DNA of 64,000 nucleotides from Eubacteriaceae bacterium (GCA_003446375.1 DMAW01000007.1:1-64000), one strand, 5' to 3'. Numbered from the stretch's first letter, positions 45,076 to 54,418 are shown. Program-made: numbers and translations. The notes: generated by a model not told the origin, from the letters alone.

Positions 45076-46548
45076 TTAAAAGCTTAATTCGCTGTAGTTT
45101 CGCAAAAATTCCATCATCTTTTCTTTTATCTCGCCGCAGCCTCCGGCTTTGTCAGATTCTGAGTTTATTGCCATTACAGGATCGTGAAGAGACAGCCTTA
45201 TAAGCACCCAGCCTTCTTCATCTTCACAGTTGACCCTTACTCCTTCAAAATTAGGAGTAACGATGCTCCAACCAGCTTGTCCTTGTACATAAGCCGTAAA
45301 ATCATCCAATACCTTTTGACCATAGCTCTTAAAATCTTCAACTTTGATCTTTGTCCTGAATTCGTCAGCTTCTACCGGCTCTTTTAAATCTGAGATTAAA
45401 TCCGTTAGCGTCTTGTCCTGAGTCTTTAACTTTGCAAATTTAATAAGCACCTTAGTTATGAGGTATGCTCCGTCATCAAGAAAGAAATTTTCTTTAAATG
45501 CACAGTGGCCGCTAGTCTCTATTGCAAGCTGGCTGTCTATATCCTCACTGTTTAATCTTATTGATTCGTTTATGACGTTCTTATAGCCTCTTTTAAATCT
45601 GTGATGTTTTCCTCCAAGGTTTTCTATAAATTCAGTTAATCCTTTTGATGTTACTGAATCTGTTACTATTGTAGTATCTGGAGTTTCTTCCAGCACTATG
45701 GCAGCCATCAACGCAACTAATGGGTTCCTGTTTATTGACTTTCCGCTTCCGTCTACCACTGCTGCCCTATCTACATCTGTATCAAAGATTATGCCTAGAT
45801 CTGCCTTGCTCTTTTTTACAGCATTTTGGATAGCCTCCATTGCTTCCTTATTTTCAGGATTTGGTTCATGGTTTGGAAAGTTTCCGTCCGGTTCTAAAAA
45901 AACGCTGCCTTCTGTGTCTGCACCCAAAGGTTCCAGTACTTTAGATGCAAAAAATCCACCTGCGCCATTACCTGCATCAACTATGATCTTGGTATTTGCA
46001 AAAGGTTTTTTCTGACCTGTTTTTTCAACGATCATATCTACTAGATTTTGAGCATACTTGCTTATAAAATCAAATTCTTCAATCGCTCCCTTATCTCCAG
46101 AAGCAAATTCAATAGTTTCTGCAATGGCCAGTATCTCTTTGATGTCTTTGCTGTCCGCTCCACCTTCTTTGGTAAAAAACTTAAGTCCGTTTCTGTTAAA
46201 AGGCAGGTGGCTGGCAGTAATCATTATTCCCCCGTCAGCATCAATTTCATCATCCTTGGTGGTCATAAACATAGCCGGTGTAGAAGCCATCTTACAGTCG
46301 AACACTTTGCACCCTTTAAGTGCCAGCCCTTCAATGGCGCCCTCTGCAAGGTCCGGACCTGATAGCCTGCTATCTCTACCTACTGCTATAGTCAAATTCT
46401 TATTTCCGGTTTTTTCAGACAACCACACAGCAAATGCCCCACATATGCTTTTAGCTATTTCTGGCGTCAGATTGACCTTTTCCCCTTCGATCCCCTCTAG
46501 AGCAACACCTCTGACATCTGATCCGTTTTGCAGCTTCAACAAACTCAT
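45076..46548 (-). CDS. phosphomannomutase/phosphoglucomutase-family enzyme
   Basis: An alpha-D-phosphohexomutase that interconverts hexose-1- and -6-phosphates. The 490 residues show the phosphoserine loop MITASHLPFNRNGLKF, where the serine is the phospho-carrier, the metal loop DTDVDRAAVVD, and the sugar-binding ETSGHCAFKENF (a variant of the GEMSGH motif). The domain-4 end is long (residues about 395-490). I cannot say whether mannose, glucose or both is the physiological substrate; glucosamine (GlmM) is unlikely because of motif form. The ATG follows AAAGGGGATG. It lies between trpB's T-box and ileS. Confidence 0.85.
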   Translation of the reverse strand: MSLLKLQNGSDVRGVALEGIEGEKVNLTPEIAKSICGAFAVWLSEKTGNKNLTIAVGRDSRLSGPDLAEGAIEGLALKGCKVFDCKMASTPAMFMTTKDDEIDADGGIMITASHLPFNRNGLKFFTKEGGADSKDIKEILAIAETIEFASGDKGAIEEFDFISKYAQNLVDMIVEKTGQKKPFANTKIIVDAGNGAGGFFASKVLEPLGADTEGSVFLEPDGNFPNHEPNPENKEAMEAIQNAVKKSKADLGIIFDTDVDRAAVVDGSGKSINRNPLVALMAAIVLEETPDTTIVTDSVTSKGLTEFIENLGGKHHRFKRGYKNVINESIRLNSEDIDSQLAIETSGHCAFKENFFLDDGAYLITKVLIKFAKLKTQDKTLTDLISDLKEPVEADEFRTKIKVEDFKSYGQKVLDDFTAYVQGQAGWSIVTPNFEGVRVNCEDEEGWVLIRLSLHDPVMAINSESDKAGGCGEIKEKMMEFLRNYSELSF

Positions 46549-46655
46549 TAACTCATCCCCTTTGTTTTTAATTGTATTTATATTGTATATTTAATAGGAG
46601 CATTTGACCATACCTTACTGCCAAGTAGTCGTTTTCATGTTTTTCAACAAATAGA

Positions 46656-46675
46656 GCGGCCCTTTAAAGGACCGC
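46656..46675 (-). terminator. probable terminator after ileS
   Basis: GCGGTCC/GGGCCGC-type arms flank TTTAAA, 16 bases after the ileS stop. The next minus-strand tract is TCTATTTGTTG, moderately T-rich. Confidence 0.55.
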
Positions 46676-46690
46676 CCTGTAGCCAAGTTT

Positions 46691-49600
46691 TTATTTCTTT
46701 TCAACCTTGATTCCCGTCTCATGACCGTTAATATTCTGCACTGTCAGCTCTTCATCTGTTATAAAAAGTTCTGCAGTAAGTGTCTCAGCCTTTATGAAAT
46801 CCCCAAAAGCTTCCACAGCTCTTATGATATCTTCATCTCCATTGATATAAAGATTTATTTGATCGAGCACTTCATAACCGCTTTGCTTTCTCATTTGCTG
46901 TACCTTTGATACTATCTCTCTGGCGCAGCCTTCTGCTATGAGCTCATCATCAAGAGCCGTATCGAGTATTACAAAGATATTGTTTTCCATCTGAACATTA
47001 AATCCTTCTTTTGCAGATATCCTAACATCTAAGTATTCTTCTTTTATCAATGTCTCTTCGCCTTCAACATCTAATTTTATGCTTCCCTGCGCTTTCACAT
47101 TAGATACTACCGCTTGGGCATTTACCTGGGACAGAGCCTTAGCTAAAGATTTTACTTTAGGACCAAAAACGGGTCCTGCGACTTTAAAATCAGGCTTTAG
47201 GCTGAAATCTAAAAATTCATTTAAGTTATCTTCAAAGCTTACTTCTTTAATATTTAGCTCTTCCTTTATTAGCGGAACCAAGTAACCTATTGAATCTTTA
47301 TATTTTCCGTCAACCAAAATCTTCTTAAGCGGTTGCCTTACCTTGATTTGAGCTTCTTCCCTGGCACCTCTTCCAAGGCTGACCAAAGTCCTTACAGTAT
47401 CCATCCTCTCCTCTACGCTTAAGTCTACAAGCTTTTTATCACATCTTGGATAATCTGCAAGATGTACCGATTCATTTTTTGTCAGGCTTGTATAGAGCTC
47501 TTCAGCTATGTACGGAGCAAATGGGGCTATCAGCTTTGCCAATCCTGTCAAGACTTCATAAGTCGTATTGAATACGGCTTTTTTATCCTCTGTTAACTCC
47601 TTAGCCCAAAATCTTCTTCTGTTTCTTCTTATGTACCAGTTTGATACGTCTTCGTTTACGAATTCCTGCACTTTTCTGGCTACCCTGGTAAGATCGAATA
47701 TTTCCATTTCTTCTTCTACATCTTTTAAGAGGCTATTGTATTTTGAAAGTATCCATCTGTCGATTTCAGGTCTTTTTTCGTATGCTATAAAGAAGTCATT
47801 TGGATCGATTCCATCAGTATTTGCATAAAGGGCAAAAAATGCATAGACGTTTTTAAGGGTATTGAAAAACTTGCTCTGTACTTCTTTTAAACCCTCTATA
47901 TCAAACTTAGTCGGAGTCCATGCCGGAGATACGTATAATAAGTACCACCTTAATGCATCAGCTCCAAATTTATCGAACATCTCAAAAGGATCTACCGTGT
48001 TTCCTCTTGACTTAGACATTTTTCTTCCTTCAGAATCAAGTATCAAGTCATTTACAAGCACTCTCTTATATGGAGCCTTTTTCATGATAAATGTCGAAAT
48101 AGCTATAAGGGAATAAAACCAACCTCTAGTTTGATCGATGCCCTCGCATATGAAATCCGCTGGAAACTGCTCTTCAAAGAGCTCTTTGTTTTCAAATGGA
48201 TAATGATATTGGGCAAAAGGCATGGAACCTGAATCGAACCAACAATCTATAACTTCTGTCACCCTGCTCATGCTCTTTTGGCACTTGGGGCATGGTATAT
48301 GGACTTCGTCCACGTAAGGTCTGTGAAGCTCTATATCTTCTGATATATTTTCTATGGCCTTGTCCTTAAGCTCCTGTCTGCTGCCTATGGACTCTAAGTG
48401 TCCGCATTCGCACTTCCAGATATTAAGAGGAGTTCCCCAATATCTGCTTCTTGAGATAGCCCAATCGTTTAAGTTCTCAAGCCAGTTTCCAAAACGTTTT
48501 TCCCCTACGTAATCAGGATACCAGTTCACAGTATCGTTATTTTTAATAAGCTCATCTTTTATCTTTGTCATTTCAATATACCAGCTAGGTTTTGCATAGT
48601 ATATCAGAGGAGTCTTGCATCTCCAGCAGTGAGGGTAATTGTGGGCTACCTTTTCTTTTTTAAATAGCTTGTTGTTTTCCTTAAGCCACTTGATGATCTC
48701 AATGTCGGCATCCATGACGAACGTGCCTTTCCATGGCGTATCCGTATACTTGCCTTCTTCGTCAACCGGATTGAACACTGGCAGTCCGTATTTTCTTCCT
48801 ACCTGATAATCGTCCTCTCCAAATGCAGGCGCCATGTGGACGACGCCGGTCCCGTCATCAGTGGTTACAAATTCTGCACAGGTAACGTAAAACGCCTTCT
48901 TATCCGTAGACAAAAACGGCATGAGCTGTTCATATTCTACGTATTCAAGCTCTTTTCCGGGCATTTCTTCTAATATCTCATAGCCTTCTCCAATCACTTT
49001 TCCCAGAAGTTCCTTGGCAAGTATGTACGTCTTTCCTTCATAAGATGCTTTTACATAAACAGCCTTTGGATTAACTGCCAAAGCTACGTTTGAAGCTAAC
49101 GTCCACGGAGTAGTAGTCCATACCAAAAAGTACGCTTCTTGATCTTTTAGCTTCATGGGAACTACAACAGTATTGGATTTTATCTCTTGATAACCCTGGG
49201 CAACCTCATGGGATGCAAGCCCTGTTCCGCACCTAGGGCAATAAGGCAATATCTTATGCCCCTCATAGATCATGCCTGCATCAAAAAACTGCTTTAAGAG
49301 CCACCATACCGTTTCAATATAATTGTTGTCTAAAGTTATATACGGGTCTTCCATATCTACGAAATAGCCCATCCTCTTGGTCATTTCACGCCATTGGGCC
49401 TCATAGGTAAATACCGACTCCTTGCACTTTTTATTGAATTTGTCTAATCCATAGTTTTCTATTTCAGTCTTGCTAGAAAGGTTGAGAGCTTTTTCAACTT
49501 CTATCTCAACGGGAAGTCCGTGAGTATCCCAGCCGGCTTTTCTAAGTACCCTGTAACCTGACATCGTTTTATACTTGCATACTGAATCCTTTAAAGTCCT

Positions 49601-49786
49601 TGAAATTACGTGATGAATCCCCGGCCTGCCATTTGCAGTAGGAGGGCCTTCATAAAATACAAAGTTCTCTTTTCCTTCTCTATTGTCAATGCTTTTTTTA
49701 AGTATGTCGATTTCTTCCCATTTGTCTGAAATCTGCTTCTCTCTTTCTGCAACAGGCAAGCTTGATAATTCTTTAAATTTGCTCAT
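46691..49786 (-). CDS. ileS: isoleucyl-tRNA synthetase, type 2, with GXHH variant of the HXGH motif
   Basis: IleRS charges tRNA-Ile. The 1031 residues show the class I catalytic core with an altered signature: GRPGIHHV (Gly56-Ile-His-His59) where HXGH is usual, then KAGWDTHGLPVEIEVEK, the CP1 editing domain (about 185-390, WTTTPWTLASNVA), KMSKS as GRKMSKSRGNTVDP, and a long C-terminal tRNA-binding region. These features and length mark the IleRS2 branch; GXHH forms of it are known to confer extreme mupirocin resistance. The ATG follows AGGAGG. The T-box upstream has an AUC (Ile) specifier, confirming the amino acid. Confidence 0.95.
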   Translation of the reverse strand: MSKFKELSSLPVAEREKQISDKWEEIDILKKSIDNREGKENFVFYEGPPTANGRPGIHHVISRTLKDSVCKYKTMSGYRVLRKAGWDTHGLPVEIEVEKALNLSSKTEIENYGLDKFNKKCKESVFTYEAQWREMTKRMGYFVDMEDPYITLDNNYIETVWWLLKQFFDAGMIYEGHKILPYCPRCGTGLASHEVAQGYQEIKSNTVVVPMKLKDQEAYFLVWTTTPWTLASNVALAVNPKAVYVKASYEGKTYILAKELLGKVIGEGYEILEEMPGKELEYVEYEQLMPFLSTDKKAFYVTCAEFVTTDDGTGVVHMAPAFGEDDYQVGRKYGLPVFNPVDEEGKYTDTPWKGTFVMDADIEIIKWLKENNKLFKKEKVAHNYPHCWRCKTPLIYYAKPSWYIEMTKIKDELIKNNDTVNWYPDYVGEKRFGNWLENLNDWAISRSRYWGTPLNIWKCECGHLESIGSRQELKDKAIENISEDIELHRPYVDEVHIPCPKCQKSMSRVTEVIDCWFDSGSMPFAQYHYPFENKELFEEQFPADFICEGIDQTRGWFYSLIAISTFIMKKAPYKRVLVNDLILDSEGRKMSKSRGNTVDPFEMFDKFGADALRWYLLYVSPAWTPTKFDIEGLKEVQSKFFNTLKNVYAFFALYANTDGIDPNDFFIAYEKRPEIDRWILSKYNSLLKDVEEEMEIFDLTRVARKVQEFVNEDVSNWYIRRNRRRFWAKELTEDKKAVFNTTYEVLTGLAKLIAPFAPYIAEELYTSLTKNESVHLADYPRCDKKLVDLSVEERMDTVRTLVSLGRGAREEAQIKVRQPLKKILVDGKYKDSIGYLVPLIKEELNIKEVSFEDNLNEFLDFSLKPDFKVAGPVFGPKVKSLAKALSQVNAQAVVSNVKAQGSIKLDVEGEETLIKEEYLDVRISAKEGFNVQMENNIFVILDTALDDELIAEGCAREIVSKVQQMRKQSGYEVLDQINLYINGDEDIIRAVEAFGDFIKAETLTAELFITDEELTVQNINGHETGIKVEKK

Positions 49787-49832
49787 TTTTTCCTCCTGTA
49801 ATTAGTTTATTTCACATATACATCTTATAAAT

Positions 49833-50065
49833 AAAAAAAACACTTCCGCTCATATAAGAACGAAAGTGTCTGACTTCGTGGTACCATCTTACTTCGCACC
49901 CAAAGGGTGCCTCTTTTGTTAACGGATTTACCGGATCTTATCGATCTGGCTCAGAGTTGATATTCGATATGCTTCCACTGACGATCTTTCAGCCTAGGAT
50001 CATTTCTCTAAAAGCTTTGTCATATCTACTGGTCTCTTCACAGCCTTTTTATATGAATTTGTACG
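49833..50065 (-). promoter_or_regulatory. T-box leader of ileS, tRNA-Ile (AUC specifier)
   Basis: The leader holds a Stem I element (GAAGAGACCAGTAGATATG onwards), a specifier loop with AUC at 49961-49959 followed by AACUCUGAGC, and an antiterminator AGATGGTACCACGAAG. This differs from the common AGGGTGG by a G-to-A change. The terminator (49841-49870) has a stem of about 13 pairs and an eight-base T run. Uncharged tRNA-Ile should turn on ileS. Confidence 0.92.
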
Positions 50066-50071
50066 ATATAT

Positions 50072-50099
50072 TTTATACAGATTATTTGAGAAATGTCAA
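50072..50099 (-). promoter_or_regulatory. promoter of the ileS T-box leader
   Basis: TTGACA (50099-50094) and TATAAA (50077-50072) with a 16-base spacer on the minus strand. Confidence 0.72.
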
Positions 50100-50257
50100 G
50101 GCTTTTAAGTTTTGTTTTGGTTTGAGTTATACAATTATTAGTTATGTCCCTTATCTTGAATAAATTTAATCGACTATAATTTGTTCGCTGCAACTTTACA
50201 TAAATTCATGTATTCATGTTATAATGTCAATAAAATATCTGATAGGAGATTAGCTTG
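50100..50257. other. divergent intergenic region before the ZIP transporter gene
   Basis: AT-rich sequence upstream of the ZIP gene on the plus strand, with TGTTATAATG (TATAAT at about 50220) as its likely -10 box and TAGGAGAT as ribosome binding site. I see no zinc- or manganese-regulator box that I can name and no small gene. Confidence 0.4.
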
Positions 50258-51067
50258 ATGGACATTACAAACAGTAACATTTTTTTTGCTCTCGCGCTGA
50301 CTGTTTTTGCAGGACTTTCTACCGGTATCGGAAGCGCACTTGCATTTTATACAAAACAGACCAATACTAAATTTTTATCCGCTGCCTTAGGTTTTTCTGC
50401 CGGTGTCATGATCTACGTATCTTTTGTAGAAATTTTGCCAAAAGCTTTCGAATCCCTCGAAGGCGTATACTTGGGAAACGGCGGCAAACTCGTAGCTACT
50501 TTAGCTTTTTTTGGTGGTATTGCGCTTATAGCATTAATAGACAAATTTGTGCCCAGCGGCGAAAACCCTCATGAAATAAGAGATGTATCTGACATGAAAA
50601 ACTCCAAAGAAAACCATGAACTTATGCGCATGGGTTTATTTTCAGCCTTAGCCATAGCCATACACAACTTCCCTGAAGGCATCGCCACTTTTATAAGTGC
50701 CCTTAAAGATCCTGCGCTGGGAATAAGTATAGCCATAGCTATAGCCATACACAATATTCCGGAAGGCATTGCTGTCTCAGTTCCTATTTATTATGCTACC
50801 GGAAGTAAGAAAAAAGCTTTTAAGTATTCTTTCTTATCAGGCTTAGCAGAGCCTTTAGGCGCTTTAATAGGGTTTTTCTTTCTGATGCAGTTCATCAGCG
50901 ACCAGCTTTTTGGAGTTATCTTTGCCGGCGTCGCGGGCATAATGGTCTATATCTCACTTGACGAACTTCTTCCTACTGCTGAAAAATACGGAGAACATCA
51001 TATCGCAATTTACGGACTTATCTCAGGAATGGTCGTCATGGCTGCCAGCATCCTTTTGCTGGGATAA
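50258..51067 (+). CDS. zupT: ZIP-family metal transporter (ZupT-like)
   Basis: ZIP proteins take up zinc, iron or manganese. The 269 residues have about eight membrane segments and both metal-binding helices: [20 protein letters not shown] and [20 protein letters not shown], each with the H-N-x-P-E-G motif, plus [12 protein letters not shown] histidine/charged loop lies between segments three and four. I start at the ATG at 50258, nine bases after AGGAG. Its 3' end overlaps the convergent iron-sulfur flavoprotein gene by 45 bases. Confidence 0.93.
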   Translation: MDITNSNIFFALALTVFAGLSTGIGSALAFYTKQTNTKFLSAALGFSAGVMIYVSFVEILPKAFESLEGVYLGNGGKLVATLAFFGGIALIALIDKFVPSGENPHEIRDVSDMKNSKENHELMRMGLFSALAIAIHNFPEGIATFISALKDPALGISIAIAIAIHNIPEGIAVSVPIYYATGSKKKAFKYSFLSGLAEPLGALIGFFFLMQFISDQLFGVIFAGVAGIMVYISLDELLPTAEKYGEHHIAIYGLISGMVVMAASILLLG

Positions 51068-51631
51068 AGCTTCTCTAACCTTTATCCCGGCTTTTTTTAG
51101 TTCAGAAGCTGCAGCTTTATTGTCTCTTATCATAACCTCATCAGTCTTGTTATATTTAAGATATTCAAGAACGTCGGCATTTATATTCCCAAGAAAATGC
51201 TTAAGCTCTACCATAATTCCGTCAAACTGCCCCAAGTATTTTGGTGCCCCCCCATTAGATAGTATGACCACGCTCTTCTTTTCTTTAAATATTGGATCTT
51301 TAAAGTTGTACTTGGCATTATAGAGTATCTGAGTCCTGTCGATAAATATCTTGAACCTGCTGGTTACACTGTTAAAATACAAAGGTGTAGCCAATACGAT
51401 AAGATCGCTTTTTTTAAATATGTCTATTACACCCTCCATATCGTCTTTTAATATGCAATGACCGTAATTTCTTCTGCAATAGTCGCAAGCCAAGCATATC
51501 TCTATTTTCTTATCGAGAAGATCCACAAATTCAATATCGTTGCCTTCTTTCAAGCCTTCTAAGAAAAAATCTGCCATCTGCCTAGTATTTTTATTTCTTC
51601 TGTGGCTACATAAAAGAACCGTAATTTTCAA
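51023..51631 (-). CDS. iron-sulfur flavoprotein, Isf type
   Basis: Isf proteins carry FMN and a [4Fe-4S] cluster and accept electrons from ferredoxin or reduce oxygen and peroxides. The 202-residue flavodoxin-fold protein opens [18 protein letters not shown], the phosphate-binding loop, and has the compact motif [14 protein letters not shown] (Cys46-x2-Cys49-x2-Cys52-x6-Cys59). [12 protein letters not shown] follows at the FMN site. The C-terminus (from about residue 187, [12 protein letters not shown]) lies in the antisense overlap with zupT and may be dispensable. The ATG sits after AAGGAGG-like sequence. It is monocistronic. Confidence 0.87.
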   Translation of the reverse strand: MKITVLLCSHRRNKNTRQMADFFLEGLKEGNDIEFVDLLDKKIEICLACDYCRRNYGHCILKDDMEGVIDIFKKSDLIVLATPLYFNSVTSRFKIFIDRTQILYNAKYNFKDPIFKEKKSVVILSNGGAPKYLGQFDGIMVELKHFLGNINADVLEYLKYNKTDEVMIRDNKAAASELKKAGIKVREALSQQKDAGSHDDHS

Positions 51632-51766
51632 ATCACAAGCCTCCTTAAGATATTCTACTTTGATTATAACATCTTTATAACGTGTCCATGTACTGCAAGC
51701 ATGTTGATTTCATTTTCAGTTTGATTTACAATGATAACAAAACAAATAATTTTAAAGGAGCATGCA

Positions 51767-52420
51767 ATGCTTAAAAATAAAAAATGCGTAATATTCGATC
51801 TTGACGGCACATTGATAGATTCTCTTTGGGTTTGGAGGCAAATCGATGAGCTGTATCTTGAAAAGAAAGGCCTAATCTGCAATGATAACTTACAGGAGGC
51901 TTTAAACGGCAAAAGCTTCACTGAGGCCGCGATGTTTTTTAAAGAAAAATTCTCAATGCCCGAAAGCATTGAAGAAATCAGCAATGACTGGATCGACATG
52001 TGCCTGGATGTGTATATAGACGAAGTTATATTAAAGGAAGGTGCTCTTCGATTCGTACAAAAGGTACACTCCATGGGCATAAGCCTTGGTGTCGGAACAA
52101 GCAACAACAAGACTATCGCTCAACAGTACCTTCAATCTAAAAATATGACAAAGTACTTTAAAACCATCCGCACTTCCTGCGAGGTAGGCAAGGGCAAGCC
52201 TAATCCTGATGTATTTTTAAAAGTGGCACAAGATTTAAATACAAGACCTGAGGAATGCTTGGTCTTTGAAGACACCTTAGAAGGCGTCATGGCAGCAAAA
52301 AACGCAGGCATGCAGGTTGCAGCCGTCTACGATAGCGCTCACGTCAAGTTTGAATCAGATATCAGAAATCTCGCAGATTACTATTTTGAAAGCTTATTTC
52401 AAGCCGAAAAAGCTATCTAA
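51767..52420 (+). CDS. HAD-superfamily phosphatase, beta-phosphoglucomutase-like
   Basis: About 217 residues start KNKKCVIFDLDGTLIDSLW, the HAD motif I with nucleophile Asp and acid/base Asp two residues on. Motif II is GVGTSNN (in place of GVxTS), a lysine is found near TSCEVGKGKPNPDVFL, and motif IV is LVFEDTLEGVMAAKNAGM. A helical cap (about 18-90) makes it a subfamily IA member. Sugar phosphates or phosphoglycolate are plausible substrates. The ATG at 51767 follows AAAGGAG; an ATG 12 codons earlier has none. It is convergent with the MocR gene. Confidence 0.88.
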   Translation: MLKNKKCVIFDLDGTLIDSLWVWRQIDELYLEKKGLICNDNLQEALNGKSFTEAAMFFKEKFSMPESIEEISNDWIDMCLDVYIDEVILKEGALRFVQKVHSMGISLGVGTSNNKTIAQQYLQSKNMTKYFKTIRTSCEVGKGKPNPDVFLKVAQDLNTRPEECLVFEDTLEGVMAAKNAGMQVAAVYDSAHVKFESDIRNLADYYFESLFQAEKAI

Positions 52421-52423
52421 TCA

Positions 52424-52453
52424 TTTGACGGCTTGACGATTCGAGCCGTCAAA
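52424..52453. terminator. bidirectional terminator between HAD and MocR genes
   Basis: TTTGACGGCT/AGCCGTCAAA is a ten-base perfect stem with a ten-base loop, directly between the two convergent stop codons. Confidence 0.75.
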
Positions 52454-52454
52454 T

Positions 52455-53801
52455 TTATAGGATCTTTTCGATCACTTCCAGAGGGATTCCACTGTAGGTA
52501 AGAAGAATAAGCTTATAATCCTTTTTATCTCCTGATTCAATCTGCTCAGTGAATATATGGTTGTCGCAAAATATGCTTTCCAACTCTTCTTTTGCCCTTT
52601 GATTATTTAATTGAATAATCAAGTGCAATCCGCTATTCCCTCCGATTATCGTTATTTGGTCACCAAATCTTTTCTTTAGTCTTTCTTTTATCATCATATT
52701 TTTTTTATAGTATATCTTATTTATTTTCTTAAGATGTCTTTCAAAATGGCCATCCTTCATTAACTGTCCCAAAGTAAGCTGTTCTAGCTTGGATGCAGTT
52801 TGAGTGAATCTGTTTTTATTTTTGTTATACGTTTCAATTAAGCTTCTCGTCAGCACCATGTAGCTTATTCTGATCGAAGGCGTCAGAAGCTTAGAAAATG
52901 AGCCCAGGTAAATCACGTGCTCCCCTTCATCAAGGCCCTGGAGAGATGGTATTGGTTCTGTTTCATATCTTATTATGCTGTCATAGTCGTCTTCTATTAT
53001 CAAGCTGTCCTTTTCTCTCGCCCAGTTGAGCACTTCAAGCCTTCTCTTTATAGGCATTACTGTTCCCATTGGATACTGGTGTGATGGACTTATGTATGCA
53101 ATATTTCCCACAGAATCATATAAAAGATCGGTCTTTATTCCGTCTTTGTCTACGCTGACAGGCTCAATATTAAAGCCGTAGTCTTCAAAAGTCTGCCTGG
53201 CCTGTACAAATCCAGGATCCTCAACAATAACTGAGTCGGTTTTTTCCCTTACCAGCGCCGATATGATTCCTAAAAGATACTGGCTCCCCGAACCAATGAT
53301 TATTTGATCTGGCGTACAGTAGACTCCCCTGCTTTTTGAGATGAATTTGCTTATTTCCTGTCTTAAAATCGCTTCTCCTTGAAGTTCTCCACCATCAAAG
53401 ATTTCATCCTCTTTTTCCCTTAATACCCAACCGTAATGCTTGCGCCACAGCTTAATATCAAAACTTTCCTTGTCAACTCCGGTATTAATATGTACCTTCC
53501 TTTTTTCATAGCGTATCTCCTGCTTTGTTTTTTTCTTAAAGGCGTACTCATTTAACTCTACAGCAAAATACCCTTTTCGGGGAACATTTTCAATATAACC
53601 TTCTGCAACAAGCTGATTATACGATGCCTCAACGGTTATCTTGCTTACATTAAGCCCCTTTGCCAATTCCCTTACCGAAGGCAGTTTTTCGTCTTTCATT
53701 ATTTTCCCGTTCATAATTTCGTCTTTATAATGCTTGTAAATCTGCAGATAAAGCTTCTCTTCACTTTTCTTATCCAGTATAAACCTATCAATCACTTGCA
53801 T
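52455..53801 (-). CDS. MocR-type regulator: GntR DNA-binding domain fused to aminotransferase fold
   Basis: MocR regulators bind DNA through a GntR winged helix and sense pyridoxal phosphate or its adducts through a class I aminotransferase domain. Of 448 residues, 1-75 hold the winged helix (KLPSVRELAKGLNVSKITVEASYNQLVAEGYIENVPRKGYF); the rest is an aspartate-aminotransferase fold with the PLP-lysine context YLGSFSKLLTPSIRISYM. It sits back to back with an ECF S component, 91 bases away. That layout suggests PdxR-like control of vitamin B6 uptake or synthesis. Confidence 0.9.
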   Translation of the reverse strand: MQVIDRFILDKKSEEKLYLQIYKHYKDEIMNGKIMKDEKLPSVRELAKGLNVSKITVEASYNQLVAEGYIENVPRKGYFAVELNEYAFKKKTKQEIRYEKRKVHINTGVDKESFDIKLWRKHYGWVLREKEDEIFDGGELQGEAILRQEISKFISKSRGVYCTPDQIIIGSGSQYLLGIISALVREKTDSVIVEDPGFVQARQTFEDYGFNIEPVSVDKDGIKTDLLYDSVGNIAYISPSHQYPMGTVMPIKRRLEVLNWAREKDSLIIEDDYDSIIRYETEPIPSLQGLDEGEHVIYLGSFSKLLTPSIRISYMVLTRSLIETYNKNKNRFTQTASKLEQLTLGQLMKDGHFERHLKKINKIYYKKNMMIKERLKKRFGDQITIIGGNSGLHLIIQLNNQRAKEELESIFCDNHIFTEQIESGDKKDYKLILLTYSGIPLEVIEKIL

Positions 53802-53892
53802 CTGTCCTTATCGAATTATTTTAATTTGTATATTTTAATATGGTCATACTTATTGTACTATAAATAAAGAAATAATTCAAAGGAGAGAACTA
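53802..53892. promoter_or_regulatory. divergent control region of the MocR and ECF S-component genes
   Basis: A very AT-rich 91-base spacer with TATATT/TATAAA-type -10 candidates on both strands. The near-repeat GTATATTTTAATATGGTCATAC has partly inverted ends (GTAT/ATAC), a plausible MocR operator. No binding site can be asserted without a comparison of related loci. Confidence 0.4.
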
Positions 53893-54378
53893 ATGAACAC
53901 TACACTTAAAAAACTTATTTATACATCCCTTATGCTAGCTCTTGTTTTTGTGGCAACAGTTGTAATAGCAATACCTATGCCTTTGGGCTATATAAACCTT
54001 GGCGATGGTGCAATCTACATAGCCGCAGCCCTTCTTGGCCCAAAATTCGGATTTTTGGCTGCAGCTCTTGGATCCGCTCTAGGCGATTACTACTTAGGCT
54101 ATTTGATATACATGATACCCACATTCATTGTCAAGGGTTGTATGGGTTATGTTTCGGGACTTTTGTTTCAAAAATCAAAATATCTTCAAGGCGTCATTGC
54201 CGGATTCGTTATCTTGATTGCCGGATACTATATTGCGGAAGTGATTATTTATTCCAACTTTATTTCCCCATTGTCAAGCATCCCTTTTAACGGCATTCAA
54301 GGAGCTGTAGGCGCTATTGCAGGATACTTGTTTGCAACAAGATTTAAAAAAATATTTTCCGGCAAAATCAATTTCTAA
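53893..54378 (+). CDS. ECF transporter S component, probably vitamin B6-related
   Basis: S components are the substrate-binding membrane proteins of energy-coupling-factor vitamin importers and use a shared EcfA-EcfT motor that is not encoded here. The 161 residues have five or six membrane segments, the typical opening KKLIYTSLMLALVFVATV with the alanine-rich helix that docks EcfT, and GYINLGDGAIYIAAALLGPKFGFLAAALGSALGD. The divergent MocR regulator makes pyridoxine or a related compound the likeliest substrate. The ATG follows AAAGGAG. Confidence 0.82.
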   Translation: MNTTLKKLIYTSLMLALVFVATVVIAIPMPLGYINLGDGAIYIAAALLGPKFGFLAAALGSALGDYYLGYLIYMIPTFIVKGCMGYVSGLLFQKSKYLQGVIAGFVILIAGYYIAEVIIYSNFISPLSSIPFNGIQGAVGAIAGYLFATRFKKIFSGKINF

Positions 54379-54379
54379 A

Positions 54380-54408
54380 TTGCAAAATAAATGACATTCA
54401 TTTATAAT
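54380..54408 (+). promoter_or_regulatory. promoter of tRNA-Pro
   Basis: TTGCAA (54380-54385) and TATAAT (54403-54408), exactly 17 bases apart, lie ten bases before the tRNA. Confidence 0.8.
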
Positions 54409-54418
54409 TGTTAATGTT

